39,137 nucleotides of DNA. Origin: an uncultured Erysipelotrichaceae bacterium (GTDB taxonomy: Bacteria > Bacillota_I > Bacilli_A > RF39 > UBA660). The stretch is taken from positions 1-39,137 of the forward strand of contig CADCIZ010000008.1 of assembly GCA_902801685.1 (NCBI GenBank), given 5' to 3'. The position numbers were made by a program, and so were the translations under genes. The first letter of the stretch is position 1; every line of letters starts with the position of its first letter. The notes beneath the pieces are model-generated. The model ran no database searches. It saw only the letters and a program-made list of their open reading frames with translations, and was not told the origin of the DNA. Positions 1-9,545 of this stretch are shown here, in pieces.

Positions 1-976
1 TTCCTTTGATATTTCTTCTTTTCAAAGCATCTTCCAATGCTTTTTTACCTGCAATATAAGCATAACTTTTATTTCCCATATATCCTGCAGTAGATGTTTT
101 AGTTTGTCTCCAATGATATAATACTTTTCTAATATGATATATTTTATCTGTAACTTCTGTAAATCTTAAGAATAAATCATAATCTTGTGACCCATCAAAC
201 TCGCTTCTAAATCCACCTAGTTTATCTACAATGCTTTTACGCATGCAACATAGATGACATATATAGTTAACACTCATCAATGTATCTGGTGAATAATCAG
301 GTTTAAAATGTGGTTCCATTTTTCTACCATTAAAATCAAGTTTATCTTCATCAGTATAAATCATATCTATAGACTTATCTTTATTTAATACTTCAACTAT
401 ATAATATAAAGCATCTTTTTCTATCAGATCATCATTATCAAGTAAAACTATAAATTCACCTTTAGCAATGGAAAGTGCACTATTACTCGCTTTAGATATC
501 ATTCCATTTTCCTTGCGATATACTACTTTAACTTTATCATTTTTTTCATACTCTTTTAATGTTTCAATAGTCTCACCAAATGTAGAGTTGTCATCTGCAA
601 TGCATATTTCAAAGTTTGAATAACTTTGATTTAATACTGAATCAATACATTCACTAAGAAGTTCTTTACTAACATTATAAGTAGGAATAATTACAGAAAT
701 AAGTGGATTATATTTAAATTTCTTATATTCAGTAATCTTTTTTTGCGAATCAAACCAACTATTATATGCTTTTTGATTTGTAAATAAATTAGAAGTACCC
801 CCACCTCTTTTAAGTACAACAAAAAATGATTTAATATACTTTTTCATAGCTTTAGGTGGAATTAAGAAATGATGTCTATGCCAAGCAAAGTAAACACTTT
901 TCTTAATTAAATATGTTAACTTCTCTATCTTTGATATAAATTTACGATATATAAAACTTTGTTTTTTATTATTCAT
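1..976 (-). CDS. Glycosyltransferase family 2, 3' end cut by window edge
   Basis: This open frame starts at ATG 974-976 and runs off the left edge with about 325 residues visible. After a basic N-terminal stretch containing WHRHHFLIPP, a GT-A domain begins near residue 100 with ISVIIPTYNVSKELL, followed by IADDNST and LLDNDD, the nucleotide-sugar and metal-binding motifs of GT2 enzymes. The visible part closely parallels residues ~140-420 of the two-domain GT2 at 14540-16720 (shared SECIDSVL.QSY, FRSEFDG.QDYDLFLR and YHWR motifs), so a second GT domain probably lies beyond the edge. It follows the DUF616 gene by 6 bp, so it belongs to the same transcript. Likely role: cytoplasmic sugar transfer, perhaps rhamnosyl, to a growing lipid-linked polysaccharide. 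The sugar specificity cannot be read from the sequence. Confidence 0.85.
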   Translation of the reverse strand, partial: MNNKKQSFIYRKFISKIEKLTYLIKKSVYFAWHRHHFLIPPKAMKKYIKSFFVVLKRGGGTSNLFTNQKAYNSWFDSQKKITEYKKFKYNPLISVIIPTYNVSKELLSECIDSVLNQSYSNFEICIADDNSTFGETIETLKEYEKNDKVKVVYRKENGMISKASNSALSIAKGEFIVLLDNDDLIEKDALYYIVEVLNKDKSIDMIYTDEDKLDFNGRKMEPHFKPDYSPDTLMSVNYICHLCCMRKSIVDKLGGFRSEFDGSQDYDLFLRFTEVTDKIYHIRKVLYHWRQTKTSTAGYMGNKSYAYIAGKKALEDALKRRNIKG

Positions 977-982
977 GTTTCA

Positions 983-2134
983 CTACTTTCTAATTATTTT
1001 CTTTATAGTTCGTAAAGGCTTAGTTATTTTCCAACTACTACTATTTTCAATATTTTTTATTTCATTTCTCAAGTCATTATTTTGATTTTTTAAATTATAT
1101 ATATAATTTTTCTTTTTTAATAGTTCTTCATTAAGTTCAAGTATTATGTTTTGAACGCTGACACTTGCTTTTTCCAAGCGAATAGTAATTTTAACATTTC
1201 CATTAGTCTTTTTATTACCTTCCAAACAAACAAAACTATCAACATTAAAAAACGTATTATTAACATTAAGTGAATTTATATTAGATAACTCGCAATTACT
1301 TTTAACAACAGTGCATAACATACTTTTTACATCAGCAAAGCATATTTTAAAACTACTTTTTTTGTTTTTAAAATCTATTATAAAATCATCCTTATCTTTT
1401 TTATAATAATACACATCTAATATGTCATATACGCCATTATCTTTGCTTGAATAAAAAACATTATACGTTTGGCCATATGAGTTATGAGGTAATGCATCAA
1501 ACCATTTATTATTCCATACAACAATATCAATTGGAGTAATAATAAGCCCAGTTTTAAAAGCAGCATATGTTAAACTTAGTTGATCCCTTTTACTATATTT
1601 CTCAATCATTTCATACCATACTTTTAATGTATCATTCAATAACTTACTTTTATTATTTCTTATAAATACAGTAGTTTCAAATAATCCTAAATCATCCTTG
1701 AACCCATTCTCTTTATAAAACAACATTTGTTTTTTTATTAAATCTTTAGAATCTTTTTTTAATCTAATACATTCATTAGCTTCTTCCTTAACAGTTTTTC
1801 TACAATAATGCTTTGGAACACATAGATTATCTTTTTCGTTATCAAAAAACGTTGAAATAAAGCTATTAACTTTCTTATTAAATGTAACTGAAGCATCCTG
1901 CCATACACTAATATCATATTCCCATATTATAGGATGTCCTAGTATTTTAATCTTACGTGCAAGCCTATGATTATCAACACCTTCATTATCAATATAAATA
2001 ACATTCCATGTTTTAGATTTAATATTATGATTATTTGTAAAACAAAAATAATCAATATTTTTCTCAACATTTTTAATTTCCTTTAAATCATCATAATCTC
2101 CAGTTATACAAGTATAAACACATATTTTACTCAT
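983..2134 (-). CDS. DUF616 glycosyltransferase-like protein
   Basis: The N-terminus (ICVYTCITGDYDDL, then WNVIYID and NHRLARKIKILGH) and the WQDASV segment match the DUF616 family (TOD1/MUCI70-like), which is found as a putative glycosyltransferase in polysaccharide loci. The C-terminal tail carries a short coiled coil and the motif SSSWKITKPLR, commonly seen at the ends of Bacillota glycosyltransferases. A longer start at 2146 is possible, but the ATG at 2132-2134 is preceded by GGGGGATAG at proper spacing and gives a 1-bp gap from the ugd stop codon, so I chose it. Probably acts at the cytoplasmic membrane face on the same polymer as its neighbours. The exact reaction is unknown. Confidence 0.7.
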   Translation of the reverse strand: MSKICVYTCITGDYDDLKEIKNVEKNIDYFCFTNNHNIKSKTWNVIYIDNEGVDNHRLARKIKILGHPIIWEYDISVWQDASVTFNKKVNSFISTFFDNEKDNLCVPKHYCRKTVKEEANECIRLKKDSKDLIKKQMLFYKENGFKDDLGLFETTVFIRNNKSKLLNDTLKVWYEMIEKYSKRDQLSLTYAAFKTGLIITPIDIVVWNNKWFDALPHNSYGQTYNVFYSSKDNGVYDILDVYYYKKDKDDFIIDFKNKKSSFKICFADVKSMLCTVVKSNCELSNINSLNVNNTFFNVDSFVCLEGNKKTNGNVKITIRLEKASVSVQNIILELNEELLKKKNYIYNLKNQNNDLRNEIKNIENSSSWKITKPLRTIKKIIRK

Positions 2135-2135
2135 T

Positions 2136-3425
2136 CTATCCCCCAATACAGTAATAATCTATTCCATTATCTTTCATTTCTTTTTTATTATAACAATTTC
2201 TACCATCAATAACTATAGGATTACTCATCAACTTTTTATAGCAAGAGTAATTATAATACTTAATTTCATCCCACTCTGTCATTATTAAAACAGCTTCACA
2301 GTTTTTAATAGTTTCACTTATACTATTAAAGTATTTTATAGTATCACCATACATTTTTTTTAAATTTTCTAATCCAACTGGATCATACACTCTAACATTT
2401 GCACTTTCGTCTAATAACAAATCAATATTTTTTAACGACGGAGAATCCCGTAAATCATCAGTGCCTGGCTTAAATGTTACGCCTAGAATTGCTATATCTT
2501 TGTTGTTTAAATCATTTATCAATCCTTTTAGTATATCAAAACACTTTCTTTTTTGTTTTTCATTAACACTAATTGTCGATGATACAATTTCCAAATTATA
2601 ATTGTTTTTGTTTGCTAAATCCACTAAAGCCTTCGTATCTTTTGGAAAACAACTTCCACCATAACCAATGCCAGGTTTTAAAAATTTGTTTCCTATGCGA
2701 TCATCATATCCCATTCCAAGTGCAACAGAATTCACATCCGCACCTAATACTTCACATAAATTAGAAATTTCATTAATAAACGAAATTTTTGTTGCCAAAA
2801 AACTGTTACTTGCATATTTTACCATTTCCGAGCTTTTTCTATCCATTACTAAAAAAGGAATTCCCGATTCAATAAATGGCTCATAAAGTTTTTTCATTTT
2901 TTGAATTGCATAATCATCATTACTACCAATTATTATTCTTTTAGAATTAAAAACATCATTAATTGCAGTACCTTGAGATAAAAATTCAGGATTACTGACA
3001 ACATAAATTTTTGATCTTAAACCAGTTGACTTAAAATAAGAATCAATTTCATCATTAGTACCAATTGGAACAGTAGATTTTATAACTACAATTAAATCTT
3101 TGCTGCCATATTTAACTATATCTTCACATACTCTTTTTACATAAGATAGATTAGCAGACCCATCCTCATTTTCCGGTGTTCCAACACCTATAAAAAGAAT
3201 TTCACAATCATTATAAACACTATAGTCGGTTGTAAAATTTAATCTATCTTTATTTTTCTTCAAATAATAATCCATATCTTTTTCATAAATTGGACTTAAA
3301 CCCCGTTTTAACATATCAATCTTATTATTATCAATATCAACACAATTTACATAATGACCAATCTCTGCCAATGTAACACCAGTAACCAACCCAACGTAAC
3401 CTGTACCTACAACTGTAATTTTCAT
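2136..3425 (-). CDS. ugd: UDP-glucose 6-dehydrogenase
   Basis: Oxidises UDP-glucose to UDP-glucuronate with two NAD+. The 429-aa length is typical. The Rossmann motif GTGYVG sits at residues 7-12, the substrate-lysine region MVKYASNSFLATKISF near 201-216, and the catalytic cysteine is C259 in GYGGSCFPKDT. A C-terminal UDP-binding domain follows (ILGVTFKPGTDDLRDSPS). It ends 1 bp before the DUF616 gene and lies just downstream of the DUF1972 rhamnosyltransferase. It implies that the polymer contains glucuronate or a sugar derived from it, although no dedicated glucuronyltransferase or UDP-GlcA epimerase/decarboxylase can be named in this window. Confidence 0.97.
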   Translation of the reverse strand: MKITVVGTGYVGLVTGVTLAEIGHYVNCVDIDNNKIDMLKRGLSPIYEKDMDYYLKKNKDRLNFTTDYSVYNDCEILFIGVGTPENEDGSANLSYVKRVCEDIVKYGSKDLIVVIKSTVPIGTNDEIDSYFKSTGLRSKIYVVSNPEFLSQGTAINDVFNSKRIIIGSNDDYAIQKMKKLYEPFIESGIPFLVMDRKSSEMVKYASNSFLATKISFINEISNLCEVLGADVNSVALGMGYDDRIGNKFLKPGIGYGGSCFPKDTKALVDLANKNNYNLEIVSSTISVNEKQKRKCFDILKGLINDLNNKDIAILGVTFKPGTDDLRDSPSLKNIDLLLDESANVRVYDPVGLENLKKMYGDTIKYFNSISETIKNCEAVLIMTEWDEIKYYNYSCYKKLMSNPIVIDGRNCYNKKEMKDNGIDYYCIGG

Positions 3426-3426
3426 A

Positions 3427-4566
3427 TTATTTAAAAATCTCCTTATATTTATCTACTATAATATCCCAGGTAAAATTGTTTTTTACAATATCTTTTGCCA
3501 ATTTACCTTTTTCTTTTCTAACACTATCTATCAGCTTTTTATTATTAAGCAATTCAGTTAAAGAATTATCATCTTTAAAATATAGACAGCTATTACCTCC
3601 TGCATATCTATTAAAGTTTACATCATACAAAATATTTAAATCAGTAAGACTTAATGCCTCTATTAAACTAGGATTAGTTCCTCCTACACTATGTCCATGT
3701 ATATATAAATAAGCATTCTTTCTAATTACTGCTAATTTATTTTGATCATAAACACCATTTATGAACCTAATTCTTGAATCACTATTACAGTTAGTCTTAT
3801 TAACTAACTCATTATAATAATTACCGCTATTTAAGTTAGATATAATAACTAAATCTTTTTTAATATTACTTTTCATGAATTCTTTAATAACTAATTCATA
3901 ATTATTTTCAGGAACACATCTTCCTACCATTAAGCAATAATTATCTCTTTTTAAATCATATTCTTTAAGAATATCTGATTCTGTAATACTTTTAAAATCA
4001 AAAGTATTTGATCCATATGCAATATATGTAGTTCTATTACTTAATTTAGGATATTTTTCATCTACATAATCTTTAATACCAAGACTATCACAAACAATTA
4101 TATCACTAGACTTTAACATAAATCTTTCACTAAGTAAGAAAAACATTTTTGCAATCTTCCCCCACTTGCTTCGTTTAAATTCTAATCCATCAGGATTAAC
4201 AATCATAGTACATCCTATTTTTTTTAATTTTTTTCTTTTTAAAGATAAATAATTTAATGCTTTCAATCCTAATATATATACATAACTAGACTCAATATTA
4301 TTTTCTTTAATATACTTAATCACAGCATCAATAGACTTTACTGAATACAAAAACATATTAAAACTACCTGTATTCTTAATCCTAATAGGTATAACTTTAA
4401 TATTATCATTTACAGTAATAATATCTTCATCTTTATCAGTAATCTTACTGATATAAAATAAAGTATTAGAATCATTATAGTTATCAACTAAATTAGTAAC
4501 AAATGTCTCCCAACCACCATATTTTTCATGGTAACCACGAGAACCTAATATAAATACATGTTTCAT
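3427..4566 (-). CDS. DUF1972-domain glycosyltransferase (Cps2T/RgpA-like rhamnosyltransferase)
   Basis: The N-terminus FILGSRGYHEKYGGWETFV is the hallmark of the DUF1972 domain that precedes a GT4 fold in Cps2T-type enzymes, which transfer rhamnose from dTDP-rhamnose in pneumococcal capsule and streptococcal rhamnan synthesis. The C-terminal half has the GT-B donor site (YIHGHSVGGTNPSLIEAL). Length is 379 aa, normal for the family. It follows a terminator-like hairpin at 4596-4621 and lies 1 bp before ugd. With rfbABCD in the same locus, a cytoplasmic rhamnosyltransfer step early in chain assembly is the natural reading; the linkage is an inference. Confidence 0.85.
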   Translation of the reverse strand: MKHVFILGSRGYHEKYGGWETFVTNLVDNYNDSNTLFYISKITDKDEDIITVNDNIKVIPIRIKNTGSFNMFLYSVKSIDAVIKYIKENNIESSYVYILGLKALNYLSLKRKKLKKIGCTMIVNPDGLEFKRSKWGKIAKMFFLLSERFMLKSSDIIVCDSLGIKDYVDEKYPKLSNRTTYIAYGSNTFDFKSITESDILKEYDLKRDNYCLMVGRCVPENNYELVIKEFMKSNIKKDLVIISNLNSGNYYNELVNKTNCNSDSRIRFINGVYDQNKLAVIRKNAYLYIHGHSVGGTNPSLIEALSLTDLNILYDVNFNRYAGGNSCLYFKDDNSLTELLNNKKLIDSVRKEKGKLAKDIVKNNFTWDIIVDKYKEIFK

Positions 4567-4592
4567 ACTATCACTCTCACAAACATGATATC

Positions 4593-4621
4593 AAAAAAAG
4601 TAATGTATTTCAATTACTTTT
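4593..4621 (-). terminator. Intrinsic terminator overlapping the GT2 stop codon
   Basis: A perfect 9-bp stem (4596-4604 with 4613-4621), an 8-nt loop and a run of seven T on the minus strand. The TAA of the upstream GT2 gene lies inside the stem. No convincing promoter is visible before the next gene, so it may attenuate rather than end the operon. Confidence 0.75.
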
Positions 4622-5414
4622 CATTTATATTGTTTGATTTTTCTGCATTTTTATAAAATTTGTTTATTAGCTTTGCAATAAAATTTGGCCAAAATTTACA
4701 TAATATATCATAATCTTCTTCAGTTCTGATACCTTTATTAATAATATCAGTTGTTGTTGATTCAGTAGATATTCTATGTCCCATTAGACATTTATTATTA
4801 AATATAAAATTGCCTTTTAACCTGCTAAGTTTTTCCCAAGCGTACCAATCAACATTACAAGTATAATCAGACTTAAATATTTCATTAGGACAATTATCTT
4901 TAACAAAAGTAACAGCAGGACAACAAACACTGTTTCCAAATCTTAATGACAATCTTTTAATAAATTTAAAACCAGATAATTTTTTTAATCGAAGAGGCAT
5001 TAACAAAATCCTTTTTATCTTTAAATTAGTATTTTTATATACTTTATCTTTACCTCTAATTTCATAATAATCAGTGAATATTATACTTGCTTTATTATGT
5101 TTATTATATTCACTTATAACAGTTTCTGCATATCTGTAATCGTATAAATCATCTTGATGAGCCACTGTCACTAACTTAGTATTGCCACTATTTAGTGCAA
5201 AATCAAAATCGCCACCTATATTGGTATGTTTTCCAACAATAACTTCTAATTTATATTTCTTAGCTAATTTTCTAATAAAGTTATTATCTGTAGTTGTTGC
5301 AATTAAAACATTGGTTTTAATGCTTTGATTTATAGCTGATTTAATGCATTCTTCTAAGTGTTCACTTTCTTTATAAGCCAAAACAACAAATGTGTGGATA
5401 TTATTATAACTCAT
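4614..5414 (-). CDS. Glycosyltransferase family 2
   Basis: A 266-aa protein with a GT-A start (HTFVVLAYKESEHLEECI) and a DxD-like metal site in VTVAHQDDLYDYRYA, followed by a region with CCPAVTFVKDNC and WYAWEKLSRLKG that resembles the acceptor half of small GT2 enzymes. A TTG start at 5423 is possible, but the ATG at 5412-5414 has AAGGAAC about 10 bases upstream and is preferred. It overlaps the glf stop by 11 bp, so translation is probably coupled. It is followed by a strong hairpin terminator. Likely a cytoplasmic sugar transferase of the same glycan; the donor is unknown. Confidence 0.8.
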   Translation of the reverse strand: MSYNNIHTFVVLAYKESEHLEECIKSAINQSIKTNVLIATTTDNNFIRKLAKKYKLEVIVGKHTNIGGDFDFALNSGNTKLVTVAHQDDLYDYRYAETVISEYNKHNKASIIFTDYYEIRGKDKVYKNTNLKIKRILLMPLRLKKLSGFKFIKRLSLRFGNSVCCPAVTFVKDNCPNEIFKSDYTCNVDWYAWEKLSRLKGNFIFNNKCLMGHRISTESTTTDIINKGIRTEEDYDILCKFWPNFIAKLINKFYKNAEKSNNINEK

Positions 5415-6519
5415 CAATACCAAGTTCCTTTTTTACACACTCAAACGCAGATTTTATAACATCATCCATATCATAATATTTATATTCAGCAAGTCTACCA
5501 CCAAATATAACAGTATTTTCAGCATCTGCTAGTTTTCTATATTTCTCAGCTAAAACATTATTCTTATTATCATTAATTGCATAGTACTTTTCCATGCCTT
5601 CTTCGTAATCAGAAGGATATTCATATGTAAGAACAGTTTTATCAGATTTTACATTTTCAAAATGCTTATGTTCAATCACCCTTGTATATTTAACCTCATG
5701 CCCAGTATAGTTAACAACAGCATTTCCTTGAAAATTATCTTTATCCAAAACTTTAATATCAAATTTTAAACTTCTCCAGCCTAACTTTCCAAGTGAATAA
5801 TTAAAATATTCATCAATAGGTCCAGTATATACTACTTTATTTGCAATACTTTTATAATATTCAACATCATCAAAAAAATTTGTATTTAATTTAACTTCTA
5901 TTCCTTCAAGCATATTTTCAACTAATTTAGTATAACCACCAATTGGAATTCCTTGATATCTATCATTAAAATAATTGTTATCATAAACTAATCTTACAGG
6001 TAATCTTTTAATAATAAAAGCTGGTAAATCTTTACAATTACAATTCCATTGTTTTTCAGTATAACCTTTTATCAATTTTTCATATATAGTCCTACCTACT
6101 AAAGAGATAGCCTGTTCTTCTAAATTCTTCGGTTCTCCTTTTATTTCATTTTTTTCCTCATTAATATGTCTCATTGCATCAGATGGTGTAAATACATCGT
6201 CCCAAATTTTACTAAAAGTATTCATGTTAAATGGCAAATTATATACCTCATTATTAATCCTAGCAATTGGCGAATTAGTATAACGATTAAATTCAACAAA
6301 AGAATTAACGTAGTCCCAAACATCCTTATAATCTGTATGAAAAATATGTGCTCCATATTTATGTACATTTATACCTTCAATATTTTCAGTATAAACATTA
6401 CCAGCAATATGATTCCTTTTATCAATTACTAAAACCTTTTTCCCATGACTATGCGCTAGATTAGCAAACGTTGCACCAAACAATCCAGCACCAACAACTA
6501 AATAATCATAATTCTTCAT
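5404..6519 (-). CDS. glf: UDP-galactopyranose mutase
   Basis: FAD-dependent enzyme that interconverts UDP-galactopyranose and UDP-galactofuranose. The 371-aa length is standard. The FAD-binding GAGLFG lies near residues 8-13, followed by KRNHIAGNVYTE and the substrate-site segment KYGAHIFHT. WNCNCKDLPAFIIKRLPVR and the C-terminal IFGGRLAEYKYYDMD are typical of bacterial Glf. It sits directly after a probable galactofuranosyltransferase gene (2-bp gap) and before a GT2 gene. The pair implies galactofuranose in the polymer. Confidence 0.97.
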   Translation of the reverse strand: MKNYDYLVVGAGLFGATFANLAHSHGKKVLVIDKRNHIAGNVYTENIEGINVHKYGAHIFHTDYKDVWDYVNSFVEFNRYTNSPIARINNEVYNLPFNMNTFSKIWDDVFTPSDAMRHINEEKNEIKGEPKNLEEQAISLVGRTIYEKLIKGYTEKQWNCNCKDLPAFIIKRLPVRLVYDNNYFNDRYQGIPIGGYTKLVENMLEGIEVKLNTNFFDDVEYYKSIANKVVYTGPIDEYFNYSLGKLGWRSLKFDIKVLDKDNFQGNAVVNYTGHEVKYTRVIEHKHFENVKSDKTVLTYEYPSDYEEGMEKYYAINDNKNNVLAEKYRKLADAENTVIFGGRLAEYKYYDMDDVIKSAFECVKKELGIDEL

Positions 6520-6521
6520 TA

Positions 6522-7571
6522 TTATTCCTCACACTTCTTTAATGCTTTATCTAAAAAATGTCCCTTGGTAACTTGATTTTGAATTTTCTTTACATTTTTT
6601 AAATATTCTTTATAATCTTTCTCATTCATTTTATCAAAAATATCATCTAATTCTTCCAAACTATTAACAGAAAAACCAATTTTATTTTCCTTGACAAAAG
6701 AAGCTAAAGCAGATTTCTTCCATACAATAACGGGAATTCCACTAGCAATGTATAAAGAAATTTTATGTGGATTATTATACTTCAAATAATTTCCAAAGCC
6801 CCCACTACAACTATTACATTCTATTCCATCCCATACCAATCCAAATCCAGTAGCTGCAAATTTAGATAAATCCGTAGAATCAAATGATCCATTAAATTTT
6901 ATTTTTTTAGATTCAGTACCAGTATAATTAATTCCGAACAAAGAAAACTCATAATTATTTATATTTAAATCATTTAATTTATATGCATATGTTGCTTTAT
7001 TATATGCTAAATTTCCTGCGACAGTTACAATATTATAATCTTTAGCTAATTTATTATTATTTGATGTAATTAAATAATCAAATATTCCTAACTCAATTAT
7101 TTTATTATTATCAATTCCTTCTCTCACTAAATAATCTTTCATTTTTGGATTATGAGCAATGATATAATCAAAATTATCCAAAAACTTAATTTCTTTAACC
7201 AGAACTTTATAATATATTTTACCAATTTTTGATGCTGTTCTTAAAGAATTTAAATCATGTATCAAAACAATTGTTTTTAAACGCTTTCCTACTGCATACT
7301 TTCTTATTAATTTTGAATACTTATAAGTTAAACTGTCAAAAGGATATTGAAATAATATAGTTGAATTATTTTCAATTTCAGTAAGACTATCCTTTAATTG
7401 CTTATAACAATACTTAATGTTTTTTAGCATATCGATTTTATTATTAGCTATATTTTCATTGATATATTTGGTTACATAACCTTTTTTAGCTAAAATTTCA
7501 CTAACATCTTGCCTAGCCTTAGACGATGTTTTATCGTTATCAATTATTTTTGCATCATAAACTATCTTCAT
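6522..7571 (-). CDS. Probable galactofuranosyltransferase (GT-B fold sugar transferase)
   Basis: A 349-aa protein beginning MKIVYDAKIIDNDKTSSKARQDV, with FQYPFDSL and IVLIHDLNSLR near the middle and a donor-site region HKISLYIASGIPVIVWKKSALASFV. These resemble the family annotated as beta-1,6-galactofuranosyltransferases in lactobacilli and streptococci. The functional call is supported mainly by the adjacent glf gene, which supplies UDP-Galf. An alternative is another hexosyltransferase of the same fold. It lies 9 bp downstream of the GT8 gene. Confidence 0.7.
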   Translation of the reverse strand: MKIVYDAKIIDNDKTSSKARQDVSEILAKKGYVTKYINENIANNKIDMLKNIKYCYKQLKDSLTEIENNSTILFQYPFDSLTYKYSKLIRKYAVGKRLKTIVLIHDLNSLRTASKIGKIYYKVLVKEIKFLDNFDYIIAHNPKMKDYLVREGIDNNKIIELGIFDYLITSNNNKLAKDYNIVTVAGNLAYNKATYAYKLNDLNINNYEFSLFGINYTGTESKKIKFNGSFDSTDLSKFAATGFGLVWDGIECNSCSGGFGNYLKYNNPHKISLYIASGIPVIVWKKSALASFVKENKIGFSVNSLEELDDIFDKMNEKDYKEYLKNVKKIQNQVTKGHFLDKALKKCEE

Positions 7572-7580
7572 AATTCTCTC

Positions 7581-8564
7581 CTACTTCTTTATTTTTTTAG
7601 ACCTTATTTTCATAAACAAAGGTATTAATCCATTTATAATTTTATATCTAATCATCGGAAACGGTTTAATTAAAAAATTAAATGTATTCCAACAAATAAA
7701 ATATAATTTCCATCCTTGTTCAATATTTTGATTAGCCCAAGGAGTTAATGATAAATAATATATATAATCACACTTATATTTATGTCTATTACCTACTCTC
7801 CAAGGTCTTTCTTCACCCAAATAATGTACTATTATAGGATTATTTTTAGCTTCTTCAAATTCACTTTTAGATATGTATTGAAAGTCACATAATTTGGCCA
7901 AAAATTTATAACTATATTGATAAAATATATTATAATAATTATATTTAGGATTCAATACAATTATATCATTTTTCATAGATCCATTAATCGCATCCTGATC
8001 ATTCGCAAATAGTTTACCATCATTTTCCTTGTAATAACTAATTATTTTGTTTCCAACATTTTTTTTGCGCCAGTTTTTTAAATCAACAAGTAAAACCCCA
8101 GCATTAAAATATGGTAATCCATCTAACTCTAGGGAATGCTTCCTTTTTTTATCTATTGTTGGTTCAATACTAGCAGCAATAGTTTTATCCTGCATATCCA
8201 TAGAATATAAATCACTTAGATTTTCTCTAACGATGGTATCACCATCTAAATACAAAACTCTATCCATTTTTTTAGGCAAAAGTTTATCTAAAAGTAATCT
8301 AGCTAAAACAATTGGATTCCAACCATTTGTATCAAAATCAAAATCAAAATAACTAGATAAATCATCTAATTCTATAAAATAAACATCTCTTGAATATTTT
8401 TTAGTAAAAAACTCTCTTAACTTTTTCTTATTCTTTTTTGATATATTTAAAGACATCAAATAAAAATCAATTTTTTTTATATCCTTATTATTTTCACAAA
8501 TTGAACACATACCTGCACTAACTTGTGGCACAAATTTATCATTTAAAGTATATAAAATATTCAT
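7581..8564 (-). CDS. Glycosyltransferase family 8
   Basis: The N-terminus MNILYTLNDKFVPQVSAGMCSI, the metal-binding DGD in RVLYLDGDTIV, YFNAGVLLVDLKNWR, and FANDQDAING together define GT8 (galactosyl/glucosyl transferases of LgtC/GspA type, retaining). The C-terminal HYLGEERPW supplies the conserved late histidine motif. The start at ATG 8562-8564 is preferred over 8576 because GGAGGAAAGT precedes it; it overlaps the stop of the upstream GT2 in an ATGA arrangement, indicating coupled translation. The C-terminal ~60 residues are hydrophobic and basic, suggesting membrane association. Likely adds Glc or Gal to the repeat unit. Confidence 0.9.
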   Translation of the reverse strand: MNILYTLNDKFVPQVSAGMCSICENNKDIKKIDFYLMSLNISKKNKKKLREFFTKKYSRDVYFIELDDLSSYFDFDFDTNGWNPIVLARLLLDKLLPKKMDRVLYLDGDTIVRENLSDLYSMDMQDKTIAASIEPTIDKKRKHSLELDGLPYFNAGVLLVDLKNWRKKNVGNKIISYYKENDGKLFANDQDAINGSMKNDIIVLNPKYNYYNIFYQYSYKFLAKLCDFQYISKSEFEEAKNNPIIVHYLGEERPWRVGNRHKYKCDYIYYLSLTPWANQNIEQGWKLYFICWNTFNFLIKPFPMIRYKIINGLIPLFMKIRSKKIKK

Positions 8565-9535
8565 ACTTTCCTCCACACTTTAAATTTTTTTAGTAATCTT
8601 ATTAAATAATGAGATAATTTTATTTTTTTAACGATTATAAACATATTTACTATTAAATTAATACTAAATGTTTCTCCTTTTTGCCAATGTAACTTTATTT
8701 TTTTTGAAGCAATTTTTTTTTGTTCTATCCAACAATAGTTTTCTAAATACATCTTGTTAATTATACTAGAATTACCATTATCTAACTGCATTAAAATATT
8801 TTGAACAACTGTTTTTATATAAAAAAATTGGATTGAATCATTTTTATATTTACTTAAATCTATATTATCATATATATTTTTTATAACAGGTAAAACGTTA
8901 AAAATTTTCTTATTCTGTTTCATACTATATGTTACAGACTCAATGTTTTTATAATTATAATAATCATCAGTTGAACACACTTTAATATTTTTTGTTTTCG
9001 AATATGCAGTTAAGCAAAACATTAAATCCTCATTACAAAAATAACTATTATATAAAATATTATTTTTAACTAAAAATTTTCTTTTGTATAATTTAAATGC
9101 TGTTGCAGTATATTTAAACTCACTCCATACATTTTGACTTGGAATACTCTTACAAATTATTTGCATATTTGTTGAATAAATTCTAATCCCACCTATAATA
9201 ATATCTGTATTTTCTTCTGCAACACTTAACATATTTTTTATTGCATCAACAGCAAAACAATCATCAGCGTCTAAAAAAGTAACAAAATCACCACTTGATT
9301 TTTTTAAACCAGTATTTCTTGCACTTCCAGCACCTTTGTTTTTCTGATTAAACACTTTAATTCGATTATCGTTATTCATATAATTTTTTAACTTATTTAA
9401 TGAATTATCACTAGATCCATCATTTACTAAAATTATTTCTAAATTACCATAAGACTGATTAATTAAACTATTTATACATTTATCTATATGTTTTTCCGCA
9501 TTATATACAGGAACAATTACACTAACTTTCAACAT
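8561..9535 (-). CDS. Glycosyltransferase family 2
   Basis: A classic GT2 start (KVSVIVPVYNAEKHIDKCINSLINQ), then VNDGSSDNS, GAGSARNTGLKKSSGDFVTFLDADD with the DxD site, and CNEDLMFCLTAY in the acceptor region. Length is 324 aa, in the range of capsule GT2 enzymes. It starts 10 bp after the flippase gene and ends in an ATGA overlap with the GT8 gene. Likely a cytoplasmic transferase; substrate specificity cannot be deduced. Confidence 0.92.
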   Translation of the reverse strand: MLKVSVIVPVYNAEKHIDKCINSLINQSYGNLEIILVNDGSSDNSLNKLKNYMNNDNRIKVFNQKNKGAGSARNTGLKKSSGDFVTFLDADDCFAVDAIKNMLSVAEENTDIIIGGIRIYSTNMQIICKSIPSQNVWSEFKYTATAFKLYKRKFLVKNNILYNSYFCNEDLMFCLTAYSKTKNIKVCSTDDYYNYKNIESVTYSMKQNKKIFNVLPVIKNIYDNIDLSKYKNDSIQFFYIKTVVQNILMQLDNGNSSIINKMYLENYCWIEQKKIASKKIKLHWQKGETFSINLIVNMFIIVKKIKLSHYLIRLLKKFKVWRKV

Positions 9536-9545
9536 TTTTACTCCT

